DNA of 64,000 nt from JBBDLF01 sp040879025 (lineage in GTDB: Bacteria > Pseudomonadota > Gammaproteobacteria > Pseudomonadales > Pseudohongiellaceae): positions 1 to 64,000 of the forward strand of contig JBBDLF010000012.1 of assembly GCA_040879025.1 (NCBI GenBank). Direction: 5' to 3'. The notes below the pieces were generated by a model that searched no databases, was not told the DNA's origin, and worked only from the letters and a program-made list of their open reading frames with translations. This document shows positions 26,083 through 35,001 of this stretch, in pieces. Positions within the stretch are counted from its first letter, which is position 1, and each line of letters begins with the position of its first letter. Both the position numbers and the translations under genes were made by a program.

Positions 26083-27231
26083 ATGACCAGGTCCAAGGAC
26101 CAGGATTCGGTTGCTTTGACTCCACACAGCGTCATCTCTGAGCATCGCCAGGAAATTCTGGTCAGGTGGCTGGATGCCGCCCAGGAGGGGATACCCTATG
26201 CGCAGAATCAGAGCCGGGCTGAACTGGCCGACCATCTGCAAGAACAGTTTCAGGTAATCATTGAGGCACTGGCTTCCCAGGCTGGTTACGTTTCCCGACA
26301 AGACAGGGAGAACGCCCCAAGCGCTTTGCATGGGCGCGAAAGGGCAACGATCAATAACTGGAACGTAGTCAAACTGGTGCAGGAATACGTCATTCTGAGA
26401 CGGGTCATCGTGGGTTATTGTAGGGATTCCTGTCCCCTGGATGAGCCGGAAATCAGTACTATCACCAGCGTGATCGAAGACGCGATGCTGATTGCTGTCA
26501 CTGAATTTACTCGCTCCCTGCAACGCGTGCAGCAAAAGCTGATGGGCACACTCATCCATGATGTAAGAACTCCGTTGGGAGTAGCCAATCTGTATGTTGA
26601 TCTGCTTGACATGGAAGACATAGAGGAAGACCACAGGAGGCAATATAATGACATCGTCAAGAGAAACCTGGCACGTTGTCTGGCGATGCTGGAAGATTTG
26701 CTGGATGTGGCGCAGGTTGAGGCGGGCCAGGGCCTGTTGATGCATTTCAAAGGAACTGATCTAAACAGCGCGATGCGAACAGTCTGCGAAGAAGAAGACC
26801 AGATATATACCCAGCGGATTGTAGCTGATCTGGAGGACCACCCGGTTCATGGGGTATTTGATGAGGCGCTGATTGTCCGAACTGTGGAAAACCTGATTTC
26901 CAATGCACTCAAGTTTGGACACCCCAATTCACCTGTTAGTCTCTCGCTGAAAGACCGGGGCGATTATGCGGAACTGCGAGTCAACAACTTCGGTGAACCC
27001 ATTCCCGAGGAGGCCGCGCAACGCATGTTTGACTTCTTCGTCAGTTCCAGCGCCGGGATACAGAATACCAAACGGGGCCGGGGTCTCGGATTGGCGCTGA
27101 TAAAAACGGTGGCGGCCAATCACGGTGGCGAGGTTATTTTCGAGAGTTCGACAGAAGGCGGTACCACCTTTGGAATGACCCTGTTTAAAAACCACCACCA
27201 GGATGGGGATGAGGTCTCGGTCCTTCTGTAG
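26083..27231 (+). CDS. Sensor histidine kinase, cytosolic, with RsbRD-like N-terminal domain
   Basis: This 382-residue kinase has no membrane helices. Residues about 1-150 are helical and resemble the RsbRD/globin-sensor-like input domain (ISEHRQEILVRWLDAAQ). The dimerisation/phosphoacceptor motif is LIHDVRTPLG (His near 164). The ATPase domain has an N-box VENLISNALKFG, a degenerate G1 position (VNNFGEPI, where Asp-x-Gly is expected) and G2 GRGLGLALIKTVAANHGG. The start at 26083 has GGAG upstream. No response regulator lies beside it, so it is an orphan. The altered G1 may weaken ATP binding, or may simply be normal for this subfamily. Confidence 0.83.
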   Translation: MTRSKDQDSVALTPHSVISEHRQEILVRWLDAAQEGIPYAQNQSRAELADHLQEQFQVIIEALASQAGYVSRQDRENAPSALHGRERATINNWNVVKLVQEYVILRRVIVGYCRDSCPLDEPEISTITSVIEDAMLIAVTEFTRSLQRVQQKLMGTLIHDVRTPLGVANLYVDLLDMEDIEEDHRRQYNDIVKRNLARCLAMLEDLLDVAQVEAGQGLLMHFKGTDLNSAMRTVCEEEDQIYTQRIVADLEDHPVHGVFDEALIVRTVENLISNALKFGHPNSPVSLSLKDRGDYAELRVNNFGEPIPEEAAQRMFDFFVSSSAGIQNTKRGRGLGLALIKTVAANHGGEVIFESSTEGGTTFGMTLFKNHHQDGDEVSVLL

Positions 27232-27346
27232 CCAAATATCACGTATCAAGAGAGCCCAGACGCTCGTACTTTATTTCTTCTCCATCATAGGGTAAGGTCC
27301 TGCCTGTTTTGTCTGTCGCCCGCACTTTGCCCAGAGAGAGAAGTTT

Positions 27347-29644
27347 ATGCCTGGTTCCCACGTTTTTCTTGCGTTGCTGGTCTCGTTTGCCTGTTGCTGG
27401 ACGCACTCGTCCAGTGCCGCGGATTCTCCCGGTGGTATCGACCTGGCCAATCTGGCCATTCCACTAATCGATCAGGAGCCCGAACTCGGAGACTTCGCAG
27501 GCATGACGCCAGCCACAGCGCTGGCGCGTGACATGGTCAGGGTATCGGACTTTGTGCAGCGCGAACCCGCCGATGGTCAACCGCCGTCGCAACGCACCGA
27601 CGTTTACCTGGGATACGATCAAAGCACTCTCTATGCTGTTTTTCTCGCATTCGACACCGAGCCGGGATTGATACGGGCCAACATGGCTTCCCGCGAAAAC
27701 ATCGGCGGTGATGACAGCGTCGAACTCACCATCGATACCTTTAATGACCAACGCACCGCCTACACCTTCAGGGTGACACCGTTTGGCGTGCAATGGGATG
27801 CGCGCTGGACCGAAGGGGCCTCCAACCGCGCGGGGTTCGATACCTCCTGGGAAGCGGTATGGGACAGTGAAGGGGTGCTCACCGATCAGGGCTATGTCGT
27901 AAAAATGGCCATACCGCTACGGGGCCTGCGCTTTCCCGATTCCAGCGAACAATTATGGCGTGTGCAACTGGGCCGCCAGATTCCGCGGCTGAGCGAGAAT
28001 ATCTACTGGCCGGCGTATTCCCTCAGAAGAGAAGGGCGTTTGAACCAGACGGCCATGTTGACCGGAATCCGTGATGTCTCCCCCGGAAACAATACCCAGA
28101 TTATTCCGTTTGTGTTTGCGCGAACTGTCGATGCGCTGGACATGCGAGCAGCGGGCGGCCCGAAGATTGACGGCTCAACCGAACAGGATGTCGGCGTTGA
28201 TGCCAAGTTCGTGTTTAATGATGCCTGGGTTCTCGATGTCACTCTGAACCCGGATTTTTCCCAGGTGGAATCCGACCAACCCCAGGTGACGGTGAATGAA
28301 CGGTTCGAAGTGCAGTACCCGGAACGACGTCCTTTCTTTGTGGAGAACGCGGATTTCTTCGCCACTGATTCGATCCTTGTATTCACCCGCCGCATAGTCG
28401 ACCCGGAAGGCGGCCTGCGATTTACCGGCCGACGCGATGGTTGGGGATTCGGCGCCATGTTAATGAACGACGAAGCACCGGGCTTAAACCGCAGTGCCGC
28501 GGACCCGTTACAGGGTGAAAAAGCCAATATCGGTATAGTCCGCGGTTTCCGGGATCTGGCGGGGCAGGACCGTGTGGGGTTTCTGCTGACCGACCGGGAA
28601 CTGGCTGATGGTTACAATCGCGTTGCCAGTGTGGATGGACGTTTCAAACTCACAGACAACTGGGTAACAAACCTGCAGTTTGTCGGATCGGAAACAGAAC
28701 CCGCACTGGGGGGTGATTCGATGTCCGGCATACAGAGTAACGTGAGCGTCGATCATACCGGCCGAACGTTCAATTCACATGTCCATTTTATCGATACCCA
28801 AGAAGACTTCCGCGCTCAATTGGGATTCCAGAATCGCTTCTTCAAATCAGACACTTCCGGCATCCACAGCCGTTTTGACCTGACCTTTTATCCTGAAAAT
28901 TCTGTGCTCAACAGCTGGTCGCCGGCTCTGTTTGGCGTATACCAGAACGATCAGGAAGGAATGAAAGTGTATTCACAACTTGGTCCCTCGCTCAACCTGC
29001 GTTTCGATACCAGCCGCTTCAGCGCCGGCTATACGGAGTTCTCCGAAATCCTGAGGCCACAGGACTTTTCAGGCCTCCCAACCACCCGCGTTTATGACTA
29101 CGACAACTGGAACGTCAGTTACCGGAATGACTTTTTCAGCAGCCTGGGCTTTAACGTCAGTTATCAGGCTGGAACAGCGCTCAATCTGGTGCCGCCCATT
29201 GGCGAACTGCCCAACGTTGCGGATTCAAACAGTATGGATATAGGGCTGACCTGGCGACCCATCGACAGATTGCGAATCAACAATACATTGCTGCGCACCG
29301 AGTTGGAGTCGCGAGGTGGCGCCGGCAATATTTTCAGCAACGAGATCATACGCAGTAACTGGAATTATCAGTTCACCCGCGAGCTCTCCTTGCGTTTCAT
29401 CGCCCAGTATGAAGAAGTCGATGCCGGGGCGACAAGATTGCAGGATGACGAGAATATGAACTACGACCTGCTGATGCGCTACGTGATCAACCCGTGGTCA
29501 GCGCTCTACCTTGGTTACAACTCCAATTCCAGCAACTTTGACATTGTGGAAACCGAGAACGGCCGGGAACTGATCACCACCAACGAATTGAAAAAAGACG
29601 GGGATCAGTTTTTTGTGAAGTTTTCGTATCTGTTTCAGCGCTAG
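27347..29644 (+). CDS. DUF5916 domain outer-membrane protein with CBM9-like module
   Basis: This 765-residue product has a signal peptide (cleavage near SSSAAD). Residues about 50-210 form a CBM9-like beta-sandwich (DSVELTIDTFNDQRTAYTFRVTP, WEAVWDSEGVL) and the rest is a DUF5916 beta-barrel-type region (LNPDFSQVESDQPQVTVNERFE, YPERRPFFVENADFF). Alternating aromatic and polar residues and a C-terminal Phe-containing FSYLFQR fit an outer-membrane barrel. The stop codon TAG and the last base of the final codon are provided by the CTAG end of a repeat element at 29641, so the natural C-terminus may have been altered. A surface binding or uptake role is inferred. Confidence 0.8.
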   Translation: MPGSHVFLALLVSFACCWTHSSSAADSPGGIDLANLAIPLIDQEPELGDFAGMTPATALARDMVRVSDFVQREPADGQPPSQRTDVYLGYDQSTLYAVFLAFDTEPGLIRANMASRENIGGDDSVELTIDTFNDQRTAYTFRVTPFGVQWDARWTEGASNRAGFDTSWEAVWDSEGVLTDQGYVVKMAIPLRGLRFPDSSEQLWRVQLGRQIPRLSENIYWPAYSLRREGRLNQTAMLTGIRDVSPGNNTQIIPFVFARTVDALDMRAAGGPKIDGSTEQDVGVDAKFVFNDAWVLDVTLNPDFSQVESDQPQVTVNERFEVQYPERRPFFVENADFFATDSILVFTRRIVDPEGGLRFTGRRDGWGFGAMLMNDEAPGLNRSAADPLQGEKANIGIVRGFRDLAGQDRVGFLLTDRELADGYNRVASVDGRFKLTDNWVTNLQFVGSETEPALGGDSMSGIQSNVSVDHTGRTFNSHVHFIDTQEDFRAQLGFQNRFFKSDTSGIHSRFDLTFYPENSVLNSWSPALFGVYQNDQEGMKVYSQLGPSLNLRFDTSRFSAGYTEFSEILRPQDFSGLPTTRVYDYDNWNVSYRNDFFSSLGFNVSYQAGTALNLVPPIGELPNVADSNSMDIGLTWRPIDRLRINNTLLRTELESRGGAGNIFSNEIIRSNWNYQFTRELSLRFIAQYEEVDAGATRLQDDENMNYDLLMRYVINPWSALYLGYNSNSSNFDIVETENGRELITTNELKKDGDQFFVKFSYLFQR

Positions 29645-29756
29645 GGAACCTCTGATCAATTCTGTACCGCCTCTGGCTGGAAGCCCCGAAGGGCGGGCCT
29701 GTCGCGCGCCGCCGCCGCGTTGTCGTGCTTGCCAAGGGCGACGGCCATTGCCTGCG
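29641..29756. repeat. Truncated copy of the CTAG-ended structured repeat
   Basis: It matches 15190-15227 and then 15314-15391 of the complete element without a visible difference. It lacks an internal segment of about 86 bases that lies between GGCT repeats, and it lacks the right-hand third including the right terminal inverted repeat. Its CTAG start supplies the stop codon of the DUF5916 gene. To its right the DNA changes abruptly to AT-rich sequence. Confidence 0.85.
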
Positions 29757-29819
29757 TGAGTATATCGACAGAAATGAAGGCCCACTGCAGCCTCCGCCAG
29801 ACAATGAGGGATAGGTATA

Positions 29820-29935
29820 AAAATGGCTATTTTTTATACAAGTGGACCTTGGGTATGTATAAATATTTAGATAATCTATACATATTCTTGGAAATATGTA
29901 TAGTTTTATCAAAATATTATACATATAATGCCCAA
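29820..29935 (+). promoter_or_regulatory. AT-rich operator/promoter region of the Fic gene
   Basis: It contains a perfect 11-bp inverted repeat CTATACATATT/AATATGTATAG (29876-29886 and 29893-29903, 6-base spacer). Nearby half-sites of the TATGTATA/TATACATA type occur at 29854-29862 and 29918-29926. A TATAAT hexamer lies at 29924-29929, overlapping the last half-site. The pattern suits binding of a dimeric winged-helix repressor to the promoter. The Fic protein just downstream carries such a domain, so autoregulation is plausible. Confidence 0.55.
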
Positions 29936-29971
29936 GAGAGCGGGGACTAACCGATCCCGAGATGAGACTCC

Positions 29972-31090
29972 ATGCCTTTCGAACCCCAAAATCTCCCGTA
30001 CCCAGGCGAGCCAGATATTGAGAGCAAGGAAATACTCAAAAAGGCAGCCTCGGCGAATCGCTATTTGGCAGAACTGAAAGGGGTAGTGTCGTCCGTCCCC
30101 AATGAAAGCATTCTGATAGCCACCCTGACACTCCAGGAAGCGAAAGATTCATCTGAAGTAGAGAACATCATTACAACCCATGACGCGCTCTATCAGGCTG
30201 GGGTCCAGGCTGATGCCCTGGATCCGTCCGCAAAAGAAGTACAAGACTACGCGACAGCGCTTCAGGCCGCATTTCAAAACGTCAGAGAGACGAGAATGAT
30301 CCGACTGCAGGATATCCTGGATATTCAGCAAACGTTGGAAGGTAACCGGGCCGGGCTGAGAATCCAGGCGGGTACAGCACTCAAAAATCAGCAAACTGGA
30401 GAAGTCGTTTACACTCCGCCTCAGGACGCAGACCAGGTTAAAGCACTGATGGCTAATCTGGTGGAGTACATCAACGACTCTGCAATGTCAGACTGCGACC
30501 CGTTGGTGAAGATGGCAATTATTCACTTTCAGTTTGAAAGCATTCACCCATTCTACGATGGAAACGGGCGCACCGGGCGCATACTGAACATCCTGTACAT
30601 GATTGTTCAGGAGTTGCTTGATCTGCCTGTTTTATACCTGTCCAGCTACATCATCCGGAACAAAGCTGATTACTATCGCCTGATTCAAGGAGTCAGGGAT
30701 GAGGATAAATGGGAACCTTGGCTACTATTCATGCTCGACGGAGTCGAACAAACTTCTCGGCAATCAGTATCAATGATCAGATCAATCAGAGAATTGATGA
30801 AAGACTGCAAAAAACGAATGCGGGAAGAGCTGCCGAAGATCTATAGCCAGGAGCTTTTAAATAATCTGTTCAGGCACCCATATACGAAGATTGAATTTGT
30901 TGAAAGGGATCTCAAGGTAAGTAGGTTGACGGCAACCAAATACCTGGATCAGTTAACTGAAAAAGAGGTTCTGGAAAAGCAAAAGCGGGGGCGTACGAAT
31001 TACTATATAAATAAACCGCTTTTCGAACTGCTTACATCATCTTCAAAAATGGCGGTTACGCAGCAAGAGTTAGACACGATAGCATCCTGA
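29972..31090 (+). CDS. Fic family protein with C-terminal winged-helix domain
   Basis: This 372-residue Fic/DOC protein, usually an AMP-transferase, has the active-site motif HPFYDGNGRTGR near residue 193, with catalytic His and the Asn-Gly-Arg. An inhibitory helix in the N-terminal part fits the (S/T)xxxE(G/N) rule (SSEVEN near 58), typical of class II Fic proteins that restrain themselves. Residues about 285-350 form a winged HTH (TKIEFVERDLKVSRLTATKYL). The start at 29972 has GAG upstream. DNA upstream is strongly AT-rich, unlike the flanks, indicating acquisition. The gene sits between a truncated repeat and tRNA-Met. The target protein is unknown. Confidence 0.9.
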   Translation: MPFEPQNLPYPGEPDIESKEILKKAASANRYLAELKGVVSSVPNESILIATLTLQEAKDSSEVENIITTHDALYQAGVQADALDPSAKEVQDYATALQAAFQNVRETRMIRLQDILDIQQTLEGNRAGLRIQAGTALKNQQTGEVVYTPPQDADQVKALMANLVEYINDSAMSDCDPLVKMAIIHFQFESIHPFYDGNGRTGRILNILYMIVQELLDLPVLYLSSYIIRNKADYYRLIQGVRDEDKWEPWLLFMLDGVEQTSRQSVSMIRSIRELMKDCKKRMREELPKIYSQELLNNLFRHPYTKIEFVERDLKVSRLTATKYLDQLTEKEVLEKQKRGRTNYYINKPLFELLTSSSKMAVTQQELDTIAS

Positions 31091-31118
31091 AATACTAATC
31101 GCGCCTAACTTATTGAGA

Positions 31119-31195
31119 TGGTAGCTATGGGTGGACTTGAACCACCGACCCCAGCATTATGAATGCTGTGCTCTAACCAGCTGAGCTACATAGCC
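31119..31195 (-). tRNA. tRNA-Met (CAU), elongator type
   Basis: A 77-base tRNA is encoded on the minus strand with CCA included. The anticodon loop TTCATAA gives CAU. Acceptor GGCTATG pairs with CATAGCT, with a G.U at the first pair; the T-loop GTTCAAGTC and D-arm AGCTCAGCTGGTTAGAGC are standard. A G1 that pairs within the acceptor indicates elongator rather than initiator methionine tRNA. Its 3' end lies 28 bases after the Fic stop codon. Confidence 0.93.
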
Positions 31196-31299
31196 AAAAT
31201 TTTCCACTGCGGCTTCCGAGGTTGCGGCGAGTGTGCGCGAGGTTGCGAATTTTGGGGATTTCCGCCGGTTTTGTCAAGGGAAGCCCCGAGGTTCCCAGG

Positions 31300-32391
31300 C
31301 TAGACATTGAAGCGGAAATGGATGACATCGCCGTCCTGAACCACGTATTCCTTACCCTCCAGGCGCCACTTTCCAGCTTCTTTGGCGCCGGCTTCGCCGC
31401 CCCCGGCGATGAAGTCGTCATAGGCGATCACTTCAGCGCGGATGAAGCCCTTTTCAAAGTCGGTGTGAATCACCGCGGCGGCCTTTGGCGCCGTGGCACC
31501 AATCTTGACCGTCCAGGCGCGAACTTCCTTCACCCCGGCCGTAAAATAGGTTTGCAAACCAAGCAGTTTATAGCCGGCGCGAATGACGCGGTCCAGGCCC
31601 GGTTCGTCCATGCCCAGATCCTGCAGAAAAGCCAGTTTATCGGTCTCGTCCAGTTCCGCGATTTCGGCTTCCAGCTTATTGCAGATGGGAACCACGATTG
31701 CGTCCTCTGCGGCCGAAATTTCCCGCACTTTGTCCAGATGGGGATTATCCTCGAAACCGTTCTCGTCCACATTGGCAATGTACATCGTGGGTTTCACTGT
31801 CAGCAGATGCAGGCTGTACAGATCGGCCAGTTCGTCCTTGTCAAGCTGGAGGGTACGAACCGGGCGGGCCTGGTCCAGGCATTGCTTTATGCGGTTCAGC
31901 AACAACAGCTCCCGCTGCGCCTCCTTGTCGCCGCTTTTTGCCACCCGCAAGGCTCGCTGAATTGCCTTGTCCACGGTTTCGAGATCCGCCAGCGCCAATT
32001 CTGTATTGATTGTCTCAATATCTGCGGCGGGATCAATCCGGTCGGATACGTGGGTGACGTTACTGTCTTCGAAACACCGTACAACATGGGCGATAGCGTC
32101 ACATTCACGGATATTGGCCAGAAACTGGTTGCCCAGACCCTCACCTTTTGATGCGCCGGCCACAAGGCCGGCGATGTCGGTGAACTCCACTGTGGTAGCC
32201 ACTGTTTTCTGCGGTTTGACAATCGCCGTGAGCCGCTCGAGCCGCTCATCAGGTATGGGCACTACGCCGGAATTGGGCTCGATGGTACAAAACGGAAAGT
32301 TTTCCGCTGCGATGCCCGCTTTGGTGAGAGCATTGAACAGTGTGGACTTGCCGACGTTGGGCAATCCTACGATACCGCAGGTGACGCTCAT
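31300..32391 (-). CDS. ychF: Redox-regulated ribosome-binding ATPase YchF
   Basis: This 363-residue Obg-family P-loop ATPase has the same length as the E. coli protein. P-loop GLPNVGKSTLFNAL begins at residue 8 and the NFPFCTIEPN switch region follows. The C-terminal TGS domain ends the protein. It acts in the cytosol on ribosomes and is linked to the oxidative stress response. The start at 32391 is fixed by the conserved MSVTCGIVGLPN and overlaps the pth stop as ATGA, so the two are coupled. The longer frame to 32451 is shadow. Confidence 0.96.
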   Translation of the reverse strand: MSVTCGIVGLPNVGKSTLFNALTKAGIAAENFPFCTIEPNSGVVPIPDERLERLTAIVKPQKTVATTVEFTDIAGLVAGASKGEGLGNQFLANIRECDAIAHVVRCFEDSNVTHVSDRIDPAADIETINTELALADLETVDKAIQRALRVAKSGDKEAQRELLLLNRIKQCLDQARPVRTLQLDKDELADLYSLHLLTVKPTMYIANVDENGFEDNPHLDKVREISAAEDAIVVPICNKLEAEIAELDETDKLAFLQDLGMDEPGLDRVIRAGYKLLGLQTYFTAGVKEVRAWTVKIGATAPKAAAVIHTDFEKGFIRAEVIAYDDFIAGGGEAGAKEAGKWRLEGKEYVVQDGDVIHFRFNV

Positions 32392-32999
32392 CGATTTTTT
32401 TCCGCCGGGGACTCGGGCGTTGTGTGCAACAGGCGCATGGCTTCCTCCCAATTGCCGGACACGGCTTCGGGCAATACCCCGACCGCTCTTTCAATATCGC
32501 CCAATATAATCTCGGCTTCCGCTTTGGAGGGATCGCTTAATACATGGCCCGAGACCATGGATTTGTGACCCGGATGTCCCACGCCGATGCGCAGACGATA
32601 GAAGGCATTCTGACCGCCCAAGGCATTGATAATGTCACGAATCCCGTTATGACCGCCGTGACCGCCGCCCGCCTTGAAGCGGGTGGTGCCCACGTCGAAA
32701 TCAATTTCATCGTAGGCCACGAGCATCTGCTGTGGCTCGATTTTAAAAAAGCGGCAAACGGCCGCGACCGACTTGCCGCTGTTGTTCATGAACGTGGTAG
32801 GGAACAGTAATTTCACTTCTGAAGAGCCGATGACCGCACTGCCGAACAACCCCGAGAACTTGCTCTCGTTCCGCAATTCGCCGTGATATCTTTCACACAG
32901 TCGCTCGAGAAACATCGCCCCGACATTATGCCGGTTGCCTAAATGCTGCGGGCCTGGATTTCCCAGGCCCGCAATCAACTTCAGTCCCTCACCCTGCAT
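32388..32999 (-). CDS. pth: Peptidyl-tRNA hydrolase
   Basis: This 203-residue cytosolic enzyme releases peptides from stalled peptidyl-tRNA. It has GLGNPGPQHLGNRHNVG at the start (catalytic His in RHNVG), substrate-binding FMNNSGKSV, Asp of VAYDEIDF, and GGHGGHNGIRDI. Length fits the family. It lies between rplY and ychF, with which it forms an operon in many gammaproteobacteria. Confidence 0.96.
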   Translation of the reverse strand: MQGEGLKLIAGLGNPGPQHLGNRHNVGAMFLERLCERYHGELRNESKFSGLFGSAVIGSSEVKLLFPTTFMNNSGKSVAAVCRFFKIEPQQMLVAYDEIDFDVGTTRFKAGGGHGGHNGIRDIINALGGQNAFYRLRIGVGHPGHKSMVSGHVLSDPSKAEAEIILGDIERAVGVLPEAVSGNWEEAMRLLHTTPESPAEKNR

Positions 33000-33037
33000 G
33001 GCTCAAGTCCTTCCGCGGATTGAATCGGAAGAGCTGA

Positions 33038-33724
33038 TTACTCTTCGTCTCCGGATTCTTCCTCATCCTTCGCGGCCTTGGTGGTGGGAACCTCACCTTC
33101 ACCGGGTTCTTCCTCGGCAGGTTCTTCTTCTTTCTCGGCTCTGGGCATTATCACCGATGCAACCGCATAATCGTCATCTTCGCCGCCGTGTGACAGGGCA
33201 ACGCTGGTGACTCCCTCGGGAAGCGCTATGTCTGAGATATGTACCGATTCGTTCAGATCCACCCCCAGCATGTCCACTTCCAGGTATTCGGGCAGATCCT
33301 TGGGCAGACACACGATCTCCAGTTCGGTGAGAGTCTTGATGATGCTGCCCCCACCCGTCTTCACACCCACGCACTTCTCTTCGTTGACGAAGTGAATCGG
33401 CACATTCACGTGAATTTCTTCATCAGCGCTCACGCGCTGGAAATCCGCATGCAGAATGAAGGGTTTGGCCGGATGACGCTGCAGGTCCTTGATGATGGCC
33501 TGCTCTTGCTGCTTCCCGATGTTCAGTGTGATGATGTGGGAGAAGAACGCTTCGTTTTCCACCGCCTTGGTAATCTCCTTGTGGGGGATTGACAGGCAGA
33601 GGGGGTCCTTGTTGCCACCGTACAGAATGGCGGGTATTTCCTTGTTAAGGCGACGCAGGCGGCGGCTCGCACCCTTACCCTGGTCTGCCCTTACTTTTGC
33701 GTCAAGCTCATAGGCGTTTGACAT
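33038..33724 (-). CDS. rplY: 50S ribosomal protein L25/general stress protein Ctc
   Basis: This 228-residue long-form L25 binds 5S rRNA. The N-terminal domain (DAKVRADQGKGASRRLRR) is followed by the CTC extension. The acidic, Glu-rich C-terminal tail of about 35 residues (EEEPAEEEPGEGEVP) is typical of the long form. It is the second gene after prs. Translation starts at ATG 33724. Confidence 0.95.
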   Translation of the reverse strand: MSNAYELDAKVRADQGKGASRRLRRLNKEIPAILYGGNKDPLCLSIPHKEITKAVENEAFFSHIITLNIGKQQEQAIIKDLQRHPAKPFILHADFQRVSADEEIHVNVPIHFVNEEKCVGVKTGGGSIIKTLTELEIVCLPKDLPEYLEVDMLGVDLNESVHISDIALPEGVTSVALSHGGEDDDYAVASVIMPRAEKEEEPAEEEPGEGEVPTTKAAKDEEESGDEE

Positions 33725-33776
33725 GGTATTGCTCCGTTATGTCCACAGGGGGCCTGCGACCGGCCATCTGCAGAGT

Positions 33777-33806
33777 TAAAAAAGAGGCAGTCTCCGGAGT
33801 CGGCCA
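33777..33806 (-). terminator. Possible terminator after prs
   Basis: On the minus strand a GACTCCGGAGAC-like imperfect hairpin is followed by CTGCCTCTTTTTT. It lies between the prs stop and the rplY start. The stem is weak (one mismatch), so partial termination is the most that can be claimed. Confidence 0.3.
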
Positions 33807-33881
33807 CAGGCTGACTGGTGATATGCCTCGCTTGTATCCGCGAATGTCTGTTCAGGTGGCCGCAGCCTCCCGATTCCTGTT

Positions 33882-34832
33882 TCAGGTGTTATCAAACATT
33901 GCACTGATGGATTCTTCATTGCTCACCCGGCGGATCGATTCTGCGAGCAGCTTGGCCATGGACAACTGACGAATGCGTTTGCAGGCCTTTGCATCATTCT
34001 GCAATGGGATCGTGTCGGTGACCACGAGACTGTCGAGCTTCGAATTTTCAAGATTCCTGATGGCCGGACCGGACAGTACCGGATGAGTACAATAGGCCAC
34101 AACCATGGATGCGCCATTGTCTTTCAGCGCATCGGCCGCCTTGCACAGCGTACCGGCGGTATCGACGATGTCATCCACGATGAGACAGGAGCGGTCCTTG
34201 ACGTCACCGATGATATGCATCACCTGGGCTTCATTCGCCTGGGGCCGGCGTTTATCGATGATCGCAAGGTCTACATTCAGTTGCTTGGCCACAGCCCTGG
34301 CCCGTACCACACCACCGATATCCGGTGATACGACAAGCAGATTCTTGTAACGTTGCCGTTCAATATCATCAGTCAGCACCGGAGAACCATAAACGTTGTC
34401 CACGGGTATGCTGAAGAAGCCCTGAATCTGTTCCGCATGAAGATCGACCGTGAGTACGCGGTTCACTCCCACGGCACTGATCATGTCGGCTACCACCTTG
34501 GCACTGATGGCAACCCTGGCCGAACGCACCCGCCGGTCCTGGCGCGCATACCCGAAATAGGGTATCACCGCCGTGATGCGGTTGGCCGACGCGCGGTGCA
34601 ATGCGTCAGCCATCAGAAGCAGCTCAATGATATTGTCGTTGGTTGGCGCACAGGTTGGCTGGATGATGAATACATCCTTGCCGCGTACGTTCTCGTTCAA
34701 TTCAATCGAGATTTCACCATCGCTGAATTTGGTGATATTCGCATAGCCGAGGGGAACCCCAATGGATTTTGCAATGCTGTCGGCAAGGCCCGGATTGGCG
34801 TTTCCGGTAAATACCATCAAATTATTTGCCAC
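33882..34832 (-). CDS. prs: Ribose-phosphate pyrophosphokinase
   Basis: This 316-residue enzyme makes PRPP from ribose-5-phosphate and ATP. Motifs include the flexible-loop region FGYARQDRRVRSA, the divalent-metal DLHAEQIQGFF and the PRPP loop CLIVDDIVDTAGTL. The start is GTG at 34832 with AGGTAAGC just upstream; ATG 34817 would remove conserved residues. It follows tRNA-Gln on the same strand, an arrangement common in Pseudomonas relatives. Confidence 0.96.
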   Translation of the reverse strand: MANNLMVFTGNANPGLADSIAKSIGVPLGYANITKFSDGEISIELNENVRGKDVFIIQPTCAPTNDNIIELLLMADALHRASANRITAVIPYFGYARQDRRVRSARVAISAKVVADMISAVGVNRVLTVDLHAEQIQGFFSIPVDNVYGSPVLTDDIERQRYKNLLVVSPDIGGVVRARAVAKQLNVDLAIIDKRRPQANEAQVMHIIGDVKDRSCLIVDDIVDTAGTLCKAADALKDNGASMVVAYCTHPVLSGPAIRNLENSKLDSLVVTDTIPLQNDAKACKRIRQLSMAKLLAESIRRVSNEESISAMFDNT

Positions 34833-34873
34833 GCTTACCTACCTTCCGGATGGGATTCTTATGGGCGAGGAAA

Positions 34874-34948
34874 TGGCTGGGGTGGCTGGATTCGAACCAA
34901 CGCATGCAAGGATCAAAACCTTGTGCCTTACCACTTGGCTACACCCCA
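34874..34948 (-). tRNA. tRNA-Gln (UUG)
   Basis: A 75-base tRNA on the minus strand, with CCA encoded. The acceptor TGGGGTG pairs with CACCCCA, the anticodon loop TTTTGAT reads UUG, and the T-arm GGTTCGAATCC is standard. A U1-A72 first pair is characteristic of bacterial tRNA-Gln. It lies between ispE and prs. Confidence 0.94.
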
Positions 34949-35001
34949 GTAAAGCCTGCCTATTGTATGTGAAATTTGTCATAAATTCATGCCTTGAGGT
35001 A

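Noticed and set aside
31222..32151. Long plus-strand frame (309 codons) opposite ychF
   Set aside because: It lies wholly antisense to the conserved ychF gene, shows no family motif, and has shadow-type composition.
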